NCBI RefSeq assembly: GCF_019794555.1
Contig: NZ_JAIMEP010000008.1
Coordinates: forward strand, 1 to 64,000
Direction: 5' to 3'
Source: Streptococcus suis
GTDB lineage: Bacteria; Bacillota; Bacilli; Lactobacillales; Streptococcaceae
Length of the DNA stretch: 64,000 nucleotides
Part shown: positions 19,228 to 28,859 of the stretch, one piece after another
Position numbering within the stretch: position 1 is the stretch's first letter
Layout: each line of letters starts with the position of its first letter
Position numbers and translations under genes: made by a program
The notes under the pieces: model-generated
Database searches by the model: none
What the model saw: the letters and a program-made list of their open reading frames with translations, nothing else
What the model was told of the DNA's origin: nothing

Positions 19228-20190
19228 TTATTTTTCCAATGCTTTAATGGTTTCAGCATCAAATCCGAGAGCTGTCGCCATTTCTTCATTCACAGTAACA
19301 GCAGCTGTATTTGGTTTTTCAACTGGCAGGTCAGCTGGCTTATCACCTTTCAAGATTTTCACAGCTAGTTCGCCAGCCTGTACACCAATTGCATGATAGT
19401 CAACCCCATAAGTAAATAGAGTAGCATCAATAACTGCGGCATCACTTCCCATTGCTGGAACCTTTGCTTCTTGTAAAATTTCACCAATCGTTGAAGCAGT
19501 TGAAGCAACTGTATTATCTGTCGGGAGATAGATAGCATCGACCTTAGCAGCCAGAGAGGTCATTGCTTGTTGAACGTCATTTGTTGAAGTAACAGTTGCT
19601 ACCTCTACTTTGACTCCTTTCGCTTCAAGGGCTTGTTTAGCTTGGTCAGCTTGCACCTCAGAATTAACTTCACTTGAATTGTAGAAGATACCAACCGTTT
19701 TGGCAGAAGGAACCACTTTGAGTAACATGTCAATCTGACCTTCTACATCTGTTGCATCAATAGAACCTGTCATTGAACCGCCGGGTGCATCCAAACTGTC
19801 AACCAGTCCTGCTTCAACTGGATCAGTTACAGCTGTAAACACACTTGGTGTCTCACCATCCGCATTTAACAATGCTTGGGCTGCAGGTGTTGCTATTGCA
19901 AAGTTCAAATCATTTTTCCCTGCAAGCTGTCCTACCATTGTTTGTAAATTGGCCTGATCTCCTTGTGAATTCTGGAAGTCAATTGTCAGATTCTCGCCTT
20001 CCTTGTATCCCGCATCTTCCAATGCTTCAATAAATCCTTCACGAGCTGACGATAAGGCCTCATGTTCTGCATATTGGATTATACCAATCTTAACTGATCC
20101 AGAATCTTCACTATTAGAACTACATGCTGCCAATGTTAGCGCTGATAGTGCTACAACCGAGCTAAGAATAATTTTTTTAAATCTAACCAT
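19228..20190 (-). CDS. ABC transporter substrate-binding lipoprotein, copy 1
   Basis: A 320-residue PF04392/TrpX-type receptor. Signal and lipobox: MVRFKKIILSSVVALSALTL then AACSS, Cys at 23. Family segments VKIGIIQYAEHEALSSAREGF, PSVFTAVTDPVEAGLVDS and LPTDNTVASTASTI are present. It is the first structural gene of the transporter operon and is preceded by AAAGGAG and by a roughly 310-base leader with a terminator, so its expression is probably set by attenuation. Confidence 0.92.
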   Translation of the reverse strand: MVRFKKIILSSVVALSALTLAACSSNSEDSGSVKIGIIQYAEHEALSSAREGFIEALEDAGYKEGENLTIDFQNSQGDQANLQTMVGQLAGKNDLNFAIATPAAQALLNADGETPSVFTAVTDPVEAGLVDSLDAPGGSMTGSIDATDVEGQIDMLLKVVPSAKTVGIFYNSSEVNSEVQADQAKQALEAKGVKVEVATVTSTNDVQQAMTSLAAKVDAIYLPTDNTVASTASTIGEILQEAKVPAMGSDAAVIDATLFTYGVDYHAIGVQAGELAVKILKGDKPADLPVEKPNTAAVTVNEEMATALGFDAETIKALEK

Positions 20191-20223
20191 TTCAATCTCC
20201 TTTAAATGTATAAGTTGTTAATC

Positions 20224-20268
20224 CAAAAAGAAAGGGACCGTCTAGAAGATGACATTCTAAACGGCCCC
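20224..20268 (-). terminator. Intrinsic terminator within the transporter leader
   Basis: A 14-bp stem with wobble pairs (20255-20268 with 20234-20247, gggaccgtctagaa type) followed on the minus strand by TTTCTTTTT. It lies about 35 bases before the first receptor gene and would stop transcription before it unless prevented, so it is an attenuator rather than an end-of-operon signal. Confidence 0.85.
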
Positions 20269-20418
20269 AATGCTTCAACTGTATAGTAAAAACAGACTGA
20301 ACAACTCGCGCCATTTAGATGTATTCATCTATGAGGCACATGTCAAAACGACTACAGCCACATAGATACAAACTTTACGTTCCCGTGTTTGCATCCATGT
20401 TCTCCATGTCTACAAACA

Positions 20419-20481
20419 CTATCTAAAATAGCTGTAGAAATATGTACGAGTAACTGTTTGTTTTCGACACATACGTGGCAT
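20419..20481 (-). CDS. Aromatic-rich leader peptide (20 residues)
   Basis: ATG 20481 encodes MPRMCRKQTVTRTYFYSYFR then TAG. GAAAGG is 9 bases upstream. Five of the last seven residues are Tyr or Phe, a composition expected of a leader that senses charged tRNA-Tyr/tRNA-Phe. The aromatic codons lie in the 5' arm of a long-range stem. No tryptophan codon is present, which argues against simple tryptophan sensing despite the TrpX family name. Confidence 0.6.
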   Translation of the reverse strand: MPRMCRKQTVTRTYFYSYFR

Positions 20482-20628
20482 ATCTGTTTTCCTTTCATTT
20501 TTTGATTTGTAACTATGATAACTGTTTTAAAATCATTTGTCAATAGATAATTGCGTAAATTTTCAGATTTTTTAATAAAATTCATACAATTGATGAAATT
20601 CTAAAAAATAAACGACTACTTGAGCCGT

Positions 20629-20970
20629 TTATTGAAGCAATTCATTTAATGGTTTAAAGATAATCCGTTCCAAATCTGCCACATAGGTTCCTAATTGTTG
20701 TTGCTTCGTAAAATACTCTGTCAACAATGGATTGGCTTGAACCTTTTTATTGAAATCAACCATTTTCTTTTGGTCAGTTTCAGTTGGAATTTCACCTGCT
20801 TGTAATTTTTCCTGAATACCTTTTTGGAAAGAAATATAGGCATCAAGGGTACTTTTAGCTTCCGCATTCGCTTCAACAGATACTTTCACTGCTTCCACTG
20901 CCTTATATTCCGGTAGATTGCGAATAGCGCGCTCCAATTGATTGGCAATATCATAGATATTTGTGGTCAT
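20629..20970 (-). CDS. UPF0342 family protein
   Basis: A 113-residue, mainly helical cytosolic protein of the YheA/YmcA/YlbF-like UPF0342 family (MTTNIYDIANQLERAIRNLPEYKAV...). AGGAGG lies 6 bases before ATG 20970; an in-frame TTG at 20976 is less likely. It is the last gene after tyrA, 10 bases away. Relatives (YlbF/YmcA) belong to a complex affecting RNase Y, but for UPF0342 itself no firm role is known. Confidence 0.85.
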   Translation of the reverse strand: MTTNIYDIANQLERAIRNLPEYKAVEAVKVSVEANAEAKSTLDAYISFQKGIQEKLQAGEIPTETDQKKMVDFNKKVQANPLLTEYFTKQQQLGTYVADLERIIFKPLNELLQ

Positions 20971-20980
20971 AAACAACCTC

Positions 20981-22084
20981 CTAATTTAAGTATATTTGAT
21001 AAGAAGTCTGCTCAGATAAGCGCTTTGCAGCTTCTTCTAGATGTTCCTTATTTTTAAATGTGATCTGTAAGATACCATATGTGTCTTCACGGTTTTCTTC
21101 GTTAATACGAATATTTACGATAGAGATTCCTCTCAGGACCTCTAAAACTTTTAGAACTGAGTCCTCTTCATCAGGTACATTGATAAATATATCGAAAAAC
21201 GAATCAACACCACCACGCTTATGGATTTCCATCTCTTTTCGTGTTTGACTACCTCTGGCAAAAAAGTCCCAAATATCGTCCTGTCTTTTTTCTTTTAAAA
21301 GTTGACTAATATAGCTTAAGCGACCTTTAAAATCTTCTATACGTTCAATAATTGGCTCTGAATTTGTCATCAAGATGCTCGTCCACATACCTGGTTCACT
21401 CTCTGCAATTCGAGTCATATCTCGAAATCCACCTGCCGCAAAGTTATTCGTAAAGGGGTGTTCTACGGCATAATCACCCGCCTGATTCATCAGGCTTGAA
21501 GCCAGCACATGGGGAAAATGCGATATTTGACTCGTTACAAAATCATGTTCCTGGGCATCAATCTGTACGAATCGCGCACCAGTTCCCGAAAGGAGGTCAG
21601 TTAGTCTAGGAACTGCGTCTGCCTGGGTCAATGAACAAGGTGTCATAATGTAATATGCATTTTCAAATAATAAAATATCTCCAGCTTCCGCACCAGATTT
21701 ATGACTACCAGCCATTGGATGACTTCCAATAAAGTTAATTCCTTTTTCTGAGAGATAAGCCTCCGCAGCTTGTATAATCTCTGTTTTTGTGGAACCAGCA
21801 TCTGTCACCAATACGTTTGGTTTTAAATCGATTTGTCCTAACTGTTTGATAAACTCTATGGTTTGCTGAATTGGCACGCATAAAATGATAACATCTGCAC
21901 GACCCGCAAATAGTGAGAAATTATCAGTCACCTCATCTACCATATTTCTTTGTAAAGCTATATGACGAGATTTTTCTCCTCGATTATAACCAAGTATGGT
22001 GTAATCTGGATGGTGTTTCCGTATACCGAGTGCTAGAGAGCCACCGATAAGACCGAGACCGGCAATATATACTGTCTTAGTCAT
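20981..22084 (-). CDS. tyrA: Prephenate dehydrogenase
   Basis: A 367-residue NAD-dependent enzyme making 4-hydroxyphenylpyruvate for tyrosine. N-terminal Rossmann motif GLGLIGGSLALG (10-21); the conserved VTDAGSTKTEI and GSHPMAGSHKSGAEAG contain the active-site His; the helical dimerisation domain follows; the last ~75 residues form an ACT domain (DSVLKVLEVLRGISIVNIRIN) probably sensing tyrosine. Fourth gene of the operon methyltransferase-aroD-aroC-tyrA-UPF0342, 8 bases after aroC. Confidence 0.95.
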   Translation of the reverse strand: MTKTVYIAGLGLIGGSLALGIRKHHPDYTILGYNRGEKSRHIALQRNMVDEVTDNFSLFAGRADVIILCVPIQQTIEFIKQLGQIDLKPNVLVTDAGSTKTEIIQAAEAYLSEKGINFIGSHPMAGSHKSGAEAGDILLFENAYYIMTPCSLTQADAVPRLTDLLSGTGARFVQIDAQEHDFVTSQISHFPHVLASSLMNQAGDYAVEHPFTNNFAAGGFRDMTRIAESEPGMWTSILMTNSEPIIERIEDFKGRLSYISQLLKEKRQDDIWDFFARGSQTRKEMEIHKRGGVDSFFDIFINVPDEEDSVLKVLEVLRGISIVNIRINEENREDTYGILQITFKNKEHLEEAAKRLSEQTSYQIYLN

Positions 22085-22092
22085 CTTACCAC

Positions 22093-23259
22093 CTAGAAAT
22101 TCTTAACATAGTCACGGTGGCTAGCAACAGCAGCTTTTAATTCCTCTAAATTATCTGAAGAGAATTTTTCCAACATTTCATTTGCAATAACAGTCGCAAC
22201 TACAGATTCCATCACAACACCCGCAGCAGGTAGAGCTGTTGGATCCGAGCGCTCTACAGTTGCTTTATAAGGCTCGTGAGTATCAATATCGACTGATATA
22301 AGAGGTTTGTAAAGGGTTGGAATTGGCTTCATCACCCCTCTGATAATTAATGGTTGACCGTTTGTCATACCACCTTCAAAACCACCCAAATTGTTTGTCC
22401 GTCGAGTATAGCCATCCTCTTCAGTCCAAAGTATTTCGTCCATTACTTGACTACCTTGGAGATAGCCAGTTTTAAAACCAAGACCAAATTCGGCACCTTT
22501 AAAGGCATTAATCGACACAACAGCCTGTGCTAGTTTCGCATCTAGTTTCCGGTCCCATTGTACATAGGAACCCAAACCAGCTGGAACACCGCCAACGATT
22601 GTTTCAACGACTCCACCAATCGTATCGCCATCACGTTTCACTTGGTCAATGTAAGCCTTGATTTCCTCTTCACGCTCTTGATTGACAATGGAAACTTCTG
22701 ATGCGGCCGCGCGTTCACGAATCTGAGCAACAGTTAATCCATCTGGTACATCAATTTCTTTCCCACCAAAAACAACAACATGGTTTGCAATCTCAATATC
22801 AAGTTCTTCCAGTATACGTTTTGCAACAGCCCCAACTGCCACTCTCATTGTGGTTTCTCGGGCACTTGAACGCTCTAAAGAGTTTCGTAAATCACTAAAA
22901 CGGTATTTCATCCCACCGACCAAATCGGCATGTCCTGGACGTGGGTGTTTGATGCGACGCTTGCTTTTAAGTTTCTCTTCAATATCCTCAACAGCCATAA
23001 TATCCAACCACTTCTGATGATCCTTGTTTGTTACATTCAGAGTGATTGGTGCACCGGTTGTTTTACCATGACGAACTCCAGCAGTAATTTCCACACGGTC
23101 CGTTTCAATTTGCATACGACTTCCTCGACCATAACCACCTTGACGGCGTTTCAAGTCTTTATTAATATCTTCAGCTGTTAAAGGAAGACCTGCTGGAACT
23201 CCCTCAATAATGGCTGTTAAACGTGGGCCATGCGACTCGCCTGCTGTTAAATACCTCAT
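22093..23259 (-). CDS. aroC: Chorismate synthase
   Basis: A 388-residue FMN-dependent enzyme making chorismate from EPSP. Family signatures [18 protein letters not shown] (7-24), [38 protein letters not shown] and the C-terminal [19 protein letters not shown] are intact. It lies one base after aroD and 8 before tyrA. Reduced flavin must be supplied in trans; no dedicated reductase is next to it. Confidence 0.96.
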   Translation of the reverse strand: MRYLTAGESHGPRLTAIIEGVPAGLPLTAEDINKDLKRRQGGYGRGSRMQIETDRVEITAGVRHGKTTGAPITLNVTNKDHQKWLDIMAVEDIEEKLKSKRRIKHPRPGHADLVGGMKYRFSDLRNSLERSSARETTMRVAVGAVAKRILEELDIEIANHVVVFGGKEIDVPDGLTVAQIRERAAASEVSIVNQEREEEIKAYIDQVKRDGDTIGGVVETIVGGVPAGLGSYVQWDRKLDAKLAQAVVSINAFKGAEFGLGFKTGYLQGSQVMDEILWTEEDGYTRRTNNLGGFEGGMTNGQPLIIRGVMKPIPTLYKPLISVDIDTHEPYKATVERSDPTALPAAGVVMESVVATVIANEMLEKFSSDNLEELKAAVASHRDYVKNF

Positions 23260-23260
23260 A

Positions 23261-23935
23261 CTAGTTCTCCAATATATCTAAAAATTTTCGTGTATTTGCC
23301 AATGAGATCTGGCCAGGGGCAGAAGCTTCATCTAAACTTGCAAAAGTCCAATTTGAACCCGTTACAAATCCTGAAATTCGGGATAACTTACCTAATGCCC
23401 CCATTGAAATTGTAGCAAACTCTTGCTCAGAATTCAATGTTTTAAACCCACGAGTATAATTCATCACATCAAGTACATCCTGCTCGGAGTTTGCCATAAC
23501 AGCAATTTTCACAACCGCAGGAGAAAAACGCGTGAGCTCCGAAATGATTTCCAAATAATTTGAAGGTGTTTCCGTGAAATTGTGGTAACTTAAAACTAAG
23601 TTAGGGAAATCCAACATCTGATCAAATACAGACTGATAAGAATAGTACTCAAAGTCAATATAGTCTGGTTGGTAAATTGCTGCAACCTCCTTAATTAAAT
23701 TGACATATTCTTGGTCTTCTAAATCTAGGTGGCCACCCTCACGTGTCGTACGTAATGTAAATAGAACTTCTTTGCCATTGCATACTTCAAAAATAGCGGG
23801 CGCAACTTTTAAAATTTCGTCTTTAGGAAGATAATCAGCTCTCCACTCAATGATATCTGCATCAGATAATCGTTCCACATCAATTGCTTCTATTTCCTCT
23901 ATACTTCTTGGCATAATTGGAACAACAATTTTCAT
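23261..23935 (-). CDS. aroD: 3-dehydroquinate dehydratase, type I
   Basis: A 224-residue class I dehydroquinase using a Schiff-base lysine. The substrate Glu-Trp-Arg (IIEWRADYL), the TLRTTREGG Arg loop, catalytic His in SYHNF, and the Schiff-base Lys in AVVKIAVMA are visible. Start overlaps the preceding methyltransferase stop by 4 bases (ATGA type), implying translational coupling. Confidence 0.94.
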   Translation of the reverse strand: MKIVVPIMPRSIEEIEAIDVERLSDADIIEWRADYLPKDEILKVAPAIFEVCNGKEVLFTLRTTREGGHLDLEDQEYVNLIKEVAAIYQPDYIDFEYYSYQSVFDQMLDFPNLVLSYHNFTETPSNYLEIISELTRFSPAVVKIAVMANSEQDVLDVMNYTRGFKTLNSEQEFATISMGALGKLSRISGFVTGSNWTFASLDEASAPGQISLANTRKFLDILEN

Positions 23936-25095
23936 TTTTGCACCTGTATTGTAAATACCTTTAGGTAATTACTACTTTCATCATTTTTATTAACTGTAAA
24001 ATCAATTGGTAAGCGATAAGTTTGTAAAAAGCGGTACTTGATTTTTCCAAGTCCTTTCTGAACTTGCTGTTTAAACTTGTCTATCGAAATGTTTGCAGCA
24101 TTGGTTGAGGCAATAATCATGCCATCTGAATGTAAGATTTCAAGTGATTGTTCAATCAGTTTGTAATAATCTTTCGCCACTGTGAATGTATGCTTTTTAT
24201 TTCGAGCAAAGCTAGGTGGATCCAGAATAATCACATCAAACTTCAATCCCTTTCTCTTTGCATAATTAAAATATTCAAAAACATCCATTACAACGAATTG
24301 ATGGTGATCAAGAGGTAAACCATTTGCCATAAAATGTGCTTTAGATAGATCGCGTGATCGTTTCGCCAAATCAACTGAAACAGTCTCACTCGCCCCACCC
24401 ATAGCTGCTGCAACCGAAAAAGCAGCTGTATATGAAAACATATTTAGCACTTTTTTATCGCTAGCAAGTCCATCAACAAGTGAAGCTCTAACATCATGTT
24501 GATCTAAGAAAATTCCAGTCATCAATCCATCATTTAAAAAAACCTGATAAGCAACACCATTTTCAATGACAGTAAATGTATCCGGGGCCTGATCTCCATA
24601 CAGGAAATTGGAATCACTTAATTCTGACTGAAAACGAATTTTCTCGTAAGCTCCAACTACCTCAGGAAAAACAATTTGAAAGGCATCAATAACCAACTGT
24701 CTAATGGAATAGACAAAAGTATTATACCAAGAAAAAACAGCATAATCTCCATATAAATCAATTGTCAATCCACCAAAACCGTCACCATCTTGATTAAATA
24801 ATCGAAAAGCTGTTGTCAAATTTGAATTGTAGAACGGCTGGCGTACTATTTTTGCCTTATTAAAAAGACTAATAAAAAAATCTACAGACAATGCTATTTT
24901 ATTTCGACTAAAAAGCCAACCAATTCCTTTATTTTGTGAAGATAAGTAAGCCTCTCCTAAATATCTTCTACTCTTAGAAAACAACGACACTTGTCCATCA
25001 GGAAAGCTATGGTTTTTATTGAAATCTGAACTATCTAGAAGGCAGATGCCTTTATCAATCTTTTTTTCTGCCTGGCTACTCACTATCATATTCAT
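23932..25095 (-). CDS. Class I SAM-dependent rRNA methyltransferase (RlmI-like)
   Basis: A 387-residue protein with the layout of the RlmI/YwbD family of 23S rRNA 5-methylcytosine methyltransferases: a divergent N-terminal PUA-like part, then the SAM domain with [19 protein letters not shown] and the catalytic-type [20 protein letters not shown]. It opens the aroD-aroC-tyrA operon, an arrangement conserved in streptococci without obvious functional reason. Start ATG at 25095 is preceded by an A/T-rich 120-base gap. Exact target nucleotide is unknown. Confidence 0.85.
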   Translation of the reverse strand: MNMIVSSQAEKKIDKGICLLDSSDFNKNHSFPDGQVSLFSKSRRYLGEAYLSSQNKGIGWLFSRNKIALSVDFFISLFNKAKIVRQPFYNSNLTTAFRLFNQDGDGFGGLTIDLYGDYAVFSWYNTFVYSIRQLVIDAFQIVFPEVVGAYEKIRFQSELSDSNFLYGDQAPDTFTVIENGVAYQVFLNDGLMTGIFLDQHDVRASLVDGLASDKKVLNMFSYTAAFSVAAAMGGASETVSVDLAKRSRDLSKAHFMANGLPLDHHQFVVMDVFEYFNYAKRKGLKFDVIILDPPSFARNKKHTFTVAKDYYKLIEQSLEILHSDGMIIASTNAANISIDKFKQQVQKGLGKIKYRFLQTYRLPIDFTVNKNDESSNYLKVFTIQVQK

Positions 25096-25217
25096 ACATT
25101 TTCTATTATATCATGATTCATTCTATATGCCAAAAAAACTCTTATTATTGCAGGATTTTTTATAAAATATGATATAATGAACAAAGATTTTAGAAAGGAC
25201 AGTGGAGAATCATACTT

Positions 25218-27413
25218 GTGAAAAAACTAATAGCTATCATAAAAAAGAACTATCAGACTCGCCTCGGATTCATTTTTTTACTGTTACTCAGCTATTGGCT
25301 GAAGTCTCTTTGGGCCTATTTTATTGATTTTCATTTGGATATATCCAGTTTATTGCAGTATATTATCGCTATTTTTAATCCCTTTCCATTAGCACTTTTA
25401 TTGCTAGGAATCGCACTCTATATTAAAAATAGCAAACTATTTTATGGTGTTGCAATAACAATTTATCTGATTCTGTTTGCTTGGCTGTTTTCAAATGCTG
25501 TTTATTACCGTGAATTTGCAGATTATATTTCTGTTTCTACAATGATGGCAACATCCAGTGTATCAACTGGACTTGGCGAAACAGCTGTTGAACTGTTTAG
25601 AATCTGGGACCTGGTCTACTTTCTTGATTTCATTTTATTTGCTGTATTAGTCAAAAAACAGAAATTTTCATTTCATGCAAAAGCACTTTCAACAAAAGCC
25701 AGTTTCGCACTGTCCTGTTTGGCAGTCCTAAGTTTTTCAATCAATTTATTCTTAGCTGAAATTGACCGACCTGAATTGTTAACGAGAGGATTTTCAAATA
25801 ACTATATTGTACGTGCCCTTGGTTTACCTGCATTCTTTACTTATAACGCTCATCAAACATATACAACCGAGCGTGATCGTTCAGATGCGACAGCAGAGGA
25901 CCTTGTCCCTGTAGAAGCGTATGTTCAAGAACATTACGCCTCTCCCAATAGTGACTATTTTGGAATCGCCAAAGGACGGAATGTCATTTATCTCCACTTA
26001 GAAAGTTTACAACAATTTGTAATTGATTATAAACTGAATGTTGATGGCGTTGAATATGAAGCAACACCATTTCTCAACTCTCTCTACCATTCACAGTCTA
26101 CTTTGGCCTTTTCAAATTTCTTTAATCAAGTTAAGGCAGGAAAGACTTCTGATGCTGAAACTATGATTGAGACATCTCTTTTTGGTCTCAATCAAGGATC
26201 GTTCATGGTTCAATATGGAGGAAGTAATACACAACAGGCAGCGCCTTATATCCTTTCTCAGAATGGAGGCTATACTTCCGCTGTTTTCCACGGTAACTCA
26301 GCCAGCTTCTGGAACCGAAATAACACATACAAACAATGGGGCTACAATTACTTCTTTGACCAATCCTATTTCTCTGAGGCGACTGCTGAAAACTCATTCC
26401 AGTATGGTTTGAATGATAAAATCATGTTTGCAGACTCAATTCAGTATCTTGAACATTTGCAACAACCTTTTTATGCTAAATTCATCACAGTTTCAAACCA
26501 CTATCCCTACACTACTAGTTTAGTTGGCGATGAAACTGGTTTCCCATTGGCTGATACACCTGATGAAACCATCAACGGGTACTTTGCCACAGCTAACTAT
26601 TTAGATGCCTCAATTAAGGCATTCTTTGACTATTTGAAAGCTACTGGTTTGTATGAAAATTCAATCATTGTCCTATATGGCGACCACTATGGAATTTCAA
26701 ATTCCCGCAACCCTGACTTAGCTCCATTAATCGGAAAAGATTCTCAAACTTGGTCAGATTTTGACAATGCAATGTTGCAACGAGTTCCATATATGATTGT
26801 AGTGCCTGGAATGACAAATGGTGGAATTATTGATACTTTTGGTGGTGAAATAGACGCCTTACCAACTCTCGAACACCTTTTAGGAATTGAAGCAAACAAT
26901 TATCTTCAAGTTGGACAAGATATGCTCTCTAGTGAACACAATCAAATTGTCGCTCTTCGCACTGCTGGAAGTTTTATTACTCCCAAATATACGAGCTACG
27001 AAGGAAAAATTTATTATACTGAAACAGGTTTGGAAATAACCAATCCAGATGAAGTTACTCAAAAAGAAATTGATGATATAAAAGCCTCTGCTGCGGCGCA
27101 ATTAGCAGCTAGTGATGCCATCCAAACTGGTGATCTTATCCGATTCTTCGACAATGGTTTACCTGCTTTAGATGCAAGTCAATTTAACTATATTGATTCA
27201 TTAGCGAGCGAACTCGCAATAGAAAACGATCTTGGTTCTCAATCAACCAGCATTTTTAGCAAAAATAGTAATCAATCAACAGTAGATTTATTTAAGGCAC
27301 CTAGTTACCTAGAACTTCATGGCACCTCTTCGACTAGTCAAGAAACATCAATTACAAGTGGTAGCGAAACATCTAGCAGTAGTTCAACGACCACAAGTAC
27401 TTCATCAGAATAG
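25218..27413 (+). CDS. ltaS: LTA synthase family phosphoglycerol transferase
   Basis: A 731-residue membrane enzyme that polymerises glycerol phosphate from phosphatidylglycerol into lipoteichoic acid. Five hydrophobic segments lie within residues 1-185, followed by an extracellular sulfatase-like domain (about 245-620): HLESLQQFVID with the metal-binding Glu, GKTSDAETM containing the catalytic Thr, FHGNSASFWNRNN and YGDHYGIS. The C-terminal tail (about 690-731) is almost pure Ser/Thr. Start is GTG 25220-codon at 25218 after TGGAG. S. suis-type streptococci may carry more than one LtaS-like enzyme, so the assignment as the main synthase is not certain. Confidence 0.9.
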   Translation: MKKLIAIIKKNYQTRLGFIFLLLLSYWLKSLWAYFIDFHLDISSLLQYIIAIFNPFPLALLLLGIALYIKNSKLFYGVAITIYLILFAWLFSNAVYYREFADYISVSTMMATSSVSTGLGETAVELFRIWDLVYFLDFILFAVLVKKQKFSFHAKALSTKASFALSCLAVLSFSINLFLAEIDRPELLTRGFSNNYIVRALGLPAFFTYNAHQTYTTERDRSDATAEDLVPVEAYVQEHYASPNSDYFGIAKGRNVIYLHLESLQQFVIDYKLNVDGVEYEATPFLNSLYHSQSTLAFSNFFNQVKAGKTSDAETMIETSLFGLNQGSFMVQYGGSNTQQAAPYILSQNGGYTSAVFHGNSASFWNRNNTYKQWGYNYFFDQSYFSEATAENSFQYGLNDKIMFADSIQYLEHLQQPFYAKFITVSNHYPYTTSLVGDETGFPLADTPDETINGYFATANYLDASIKAFFDYLKATGLYENSIIVLYGDHYGISNSRNPDLAPLIGKDSQTWSDFDNAMLQRVPYMIVVPGMTNGGIIDTFGGEIDALPTLEHLLGIEANNYLQVGQDMLSSEHNQIVALRTAGSFITPKYTSYEGKIYYTETGLEITNPDEVTQKEIDDIKASAAAQLAASDAIQTGDLIRFFDNGLPALDASQFNYIDSLASELAIENDLGSQSTSIFSKNSNQSTVDLFKAPSYLELHGTSSTSQETSITSGSETSSSSSTTTSTSSE

Positions 27414-27417
27414 AAAA

Positions 27418-27470
27418 AGGCATTGGATCACATTCTTCATTACGAAGGTTGATTCCAATGCCTATTTTTA
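27418..27470. terminator. Bidirectional terminator between ltaS and rplT
   Basis: Perfect 10-bp stem aggcattgga (27418-27427) with tccaatgcct (27454-27463), T-rich on the plus strand (ATTTTTATT) and on the minus strand (TTTTTCTA). It ends both convergent transcripts. Confidence 0.85.
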
Positions 27471-27530
27471 TTCCTAGAGAGAATTGAAAAAACTCGGAAA
27501 TAATCCAAGCTTTTTTCAAATCCTATATGC

Positions 27531-27890
27531 TTATTTAGCAAGTTTTGCTTTAGCAGCATCTGCAAGAGCTGTGAAAGCTGCTGCATCGTTTACTGCTAAA
27601 TCAGCAAGCATTTTACGGTTCACTTCAATTTCAGCCAATTTCAAACCGTGCATCAATTGTGAGTAAGACAAACCATTCATACGAGCAGCCGCATTGATAC
27701 GAGTGATCCACAATTTACGGAAATCACGTTTTTTCTGACGGCGGTCACGGTATGCATAGTAGTAAGAGTTCATAACTTGTTCTTTCGCAGTGCGGAACAA
27801 GAGATGTTTAGCTCCATAGTAACCTTTAGCTAATTTTAAAATACGTTTACGGCGTTTACGAGAAACAACGCCACCTTTAACACGTGCCAT
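27531..27890 (-). CDS. rplT: 50S ribosomal protein L20
   Basis: A 119-residue basic ribosomal protein with the full L20 pattern ([29 protein letters not shown] ... [25 protein letters not shown]). It assembles early on 23S rRNA and, in Firmicutes, represses its own operon by binding the leader ahead of infC. Last gene of infC-rpmI-rplT. Confidence 0.98.
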   Translation of the reverse strand: MARVKGGVVSRKRRKRILKLAKGYYGAKHLLFRTAKEQVMNSYYYAYRDRRQKKRDFRKLWITRINAAARMNGLSYSQLMHGLKLAEIEVNRKMLADLAVNDAAAFTALADAAKAKLAK

Positions 27891-27929
27891 TTAATTTTCC
27901 TCCAAATAATCTAAATTCTAGTAGTCGGC

Positions 27930-28130
27930 TTATTTCAAACCAGTAAGCATTGATTTGATACGCTTAAAGTCACCAGCATGCACCAAACCTGCTTTACGAA
28001 GGTGACGACGTTGTTTTTTAGTTTTACCGTGGAAACGGTGTGAAGTATAAGCGCGGAAGCGTTTCAATCCACCAGAACCTGTACGTTTAAAACGTTTAGC
28101 TGATGCGCGGTGAGTTTTTTGTTTTGGCAT
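27930..28130 (-). CDS. rpmI: 50S ribosomal protein L35
   Basis: A 66-residue, very basic protein ([20 protein letters not shown]... MLTGLK) of the large ribosomal subunit. It lies between infC (27 bases) and rplT (39 bases) in the conserved order and is preceded by AAAAGGAG. Confidence 0.98.
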   Translation of the reverse strand: MPKQKTHRASAKRFKRTGSGGLKRFRAYTSHRFHGKTKKQRRHLRKAGLVHAGDFKRIKSMLTGLK

Positions 28131-28157
28131 TTTAATTCTCCTTTTAGCGTAAAAAGC

Positions 28158-28679
28158 TTATTTTTTTTCTGAAGCTGGGGCCAATTGCATAAACATTTGA
28201 CGACCGTCCATCTTAGCACGTTGTTCAATAATCGCAATATCTTGGGTTGCTTCGGCGAACTCAGCTAATACTTTCGCTCCAACTTCTTTGTGGGTAATCA
28301 TACGACCCTTAAAACGGATCGAAACCTTGACTTTATTTCCTTTTTCAAGGAATTTACGGGCATTACGAAGTTTTGTCTCAAAATCCCCTTTATCAATTAC
28401 TGGACTTAGACGTACTTCTTTTACAGTAACAACACTTTGTTTCTTGCGTTGTTCTTTCTGTTTTTTCTGATATTCAAACTTAAACTTACCGTAGTCCATG
28501 ATTTTAGCTACTGGCGGTTTAGCTTGTGGTTGAATCAATACTAAATCCACATTTGAATTATCAGCAATGGCCTGAGCCTCATTGAGCGGTTTGATTCCCA
28601 ACTGTTCACCCTCAAGACCGATAAGACGAACTTCACGCACTCGAATTTCATCATTGATGAACAAATCTTGCTTTGCTAT
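28158..28679 (-). CDS. infC: Translation initiation factor IF-3
   Basis: IF-3 keeps ribosomal subunits apart and checks start-codon pairing. The N-domain ([20 protein letters not shown]), basic linker ([14 protein letters not shown]) and C-domain ([21 protein letters not shown]) are present. There is no ATG at the expected place: reading upstream, the frame is closed by TGA two codons before an ATA at 28679. GAGGTG lies 7 bases before this ATA, so it is the best start (173 residues, beginning [M]AKQDLFIND); TTG at 28664 is the only other choice. Rare start codons on infC are known and let IF-3 limit its own synthesis. Confidence 0.9.
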   Translation of the reverse strand: MAKQDLFINDEIRVREVRLIGLEGEQLGIKPLNEAQAIADNSNVDLVLIQPQAKPPVAKIMDYGKFKFEYQKKQKEQRKKQSVVTVKEVRLSPVIDKGDFETKLRNARKFLEKGNKVKVSIRFKGRMITHKEVGAKVLAEFAEATQDIAIIEQRAKMDGRQMFMQLAPASEKK

Positions 28680-28689
28680 GGCTTTTCAC

Positions 28690-28835
28690 CTCATTTTATT
28701 TTTTTCGAGAAAAACAAAACGGACCTGCTAAACAAGTCCGCACTACACCATTATTCTTTCCGAAGAAATCTTAAATCGTAGGGCCAGACAACGTTAGTCG
28801 CAAGGCGAGAAGCTCTCACTTCTGCTTTTCTCAAT
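28690..28835 (-). ncRNA. L20-type leader of infC-rpmI-rplT with terminator
   Basis: A roughly 145-base structured 5' leader. Promoter TTGACA at 28870-28865 (inside the end of cmk), 17-base spacer, TAAAAT at 28847-28842. The leader ends with an intrinsic terminator (cggacctg 28720-28727 with caagtccg 28733-28740, then TTTTGTTTT). The position and the attenuator form match the Firmicutes L20 leader, in which excess L20 favours termination. I could not verify the L20-binding fold by alignment. Confidence 0.75.
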
Positions 28836-28859
28836 ACGACTATTTTATCATCTCTCCAA

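Larger units (their letters stand above)
20191..20543 (-). promoter_or_regulatory. Candidate Tyr/Phe attenuation leader of the transporter operon
   Basis: Promoter TTGACA (20543-20538), 17-base spacer, TATCAT (20520-20515). The ~310-base leader then holds a small ORF (20481-20419) ending in Tyr-Phe-Tyr-Ser-Tyr-Phe-Arg, and a long stem whose 5' arm is exactly those codons: 20431-20437 pairs with 20352-20358 and 20420-20425 with 20363-20368. An intrinsic terminator follows (20268-20224). No T-box sequence (GGGTGG) is present. The elements are seen; control by tyrosine/phenylalanine-dependent ribosome stalling is inference, and the antiterminator is not resolved. Confidence 0.6.

Noticed and set aside
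20352-20585. 77-codon minus-strand frame through the transporter leader
   Set aside because: Begins upstream of the promoter's transcript start and has no ribosome site; the shorter aromatic-rich ORF in another frame is better supported.
20191-20628. T-box riboswitch for the transporter
   Set aside because: The invariant GGGTGG-type T-box sequence before the terminator is absent; the leader peptide with aromatic codons explains the region better.
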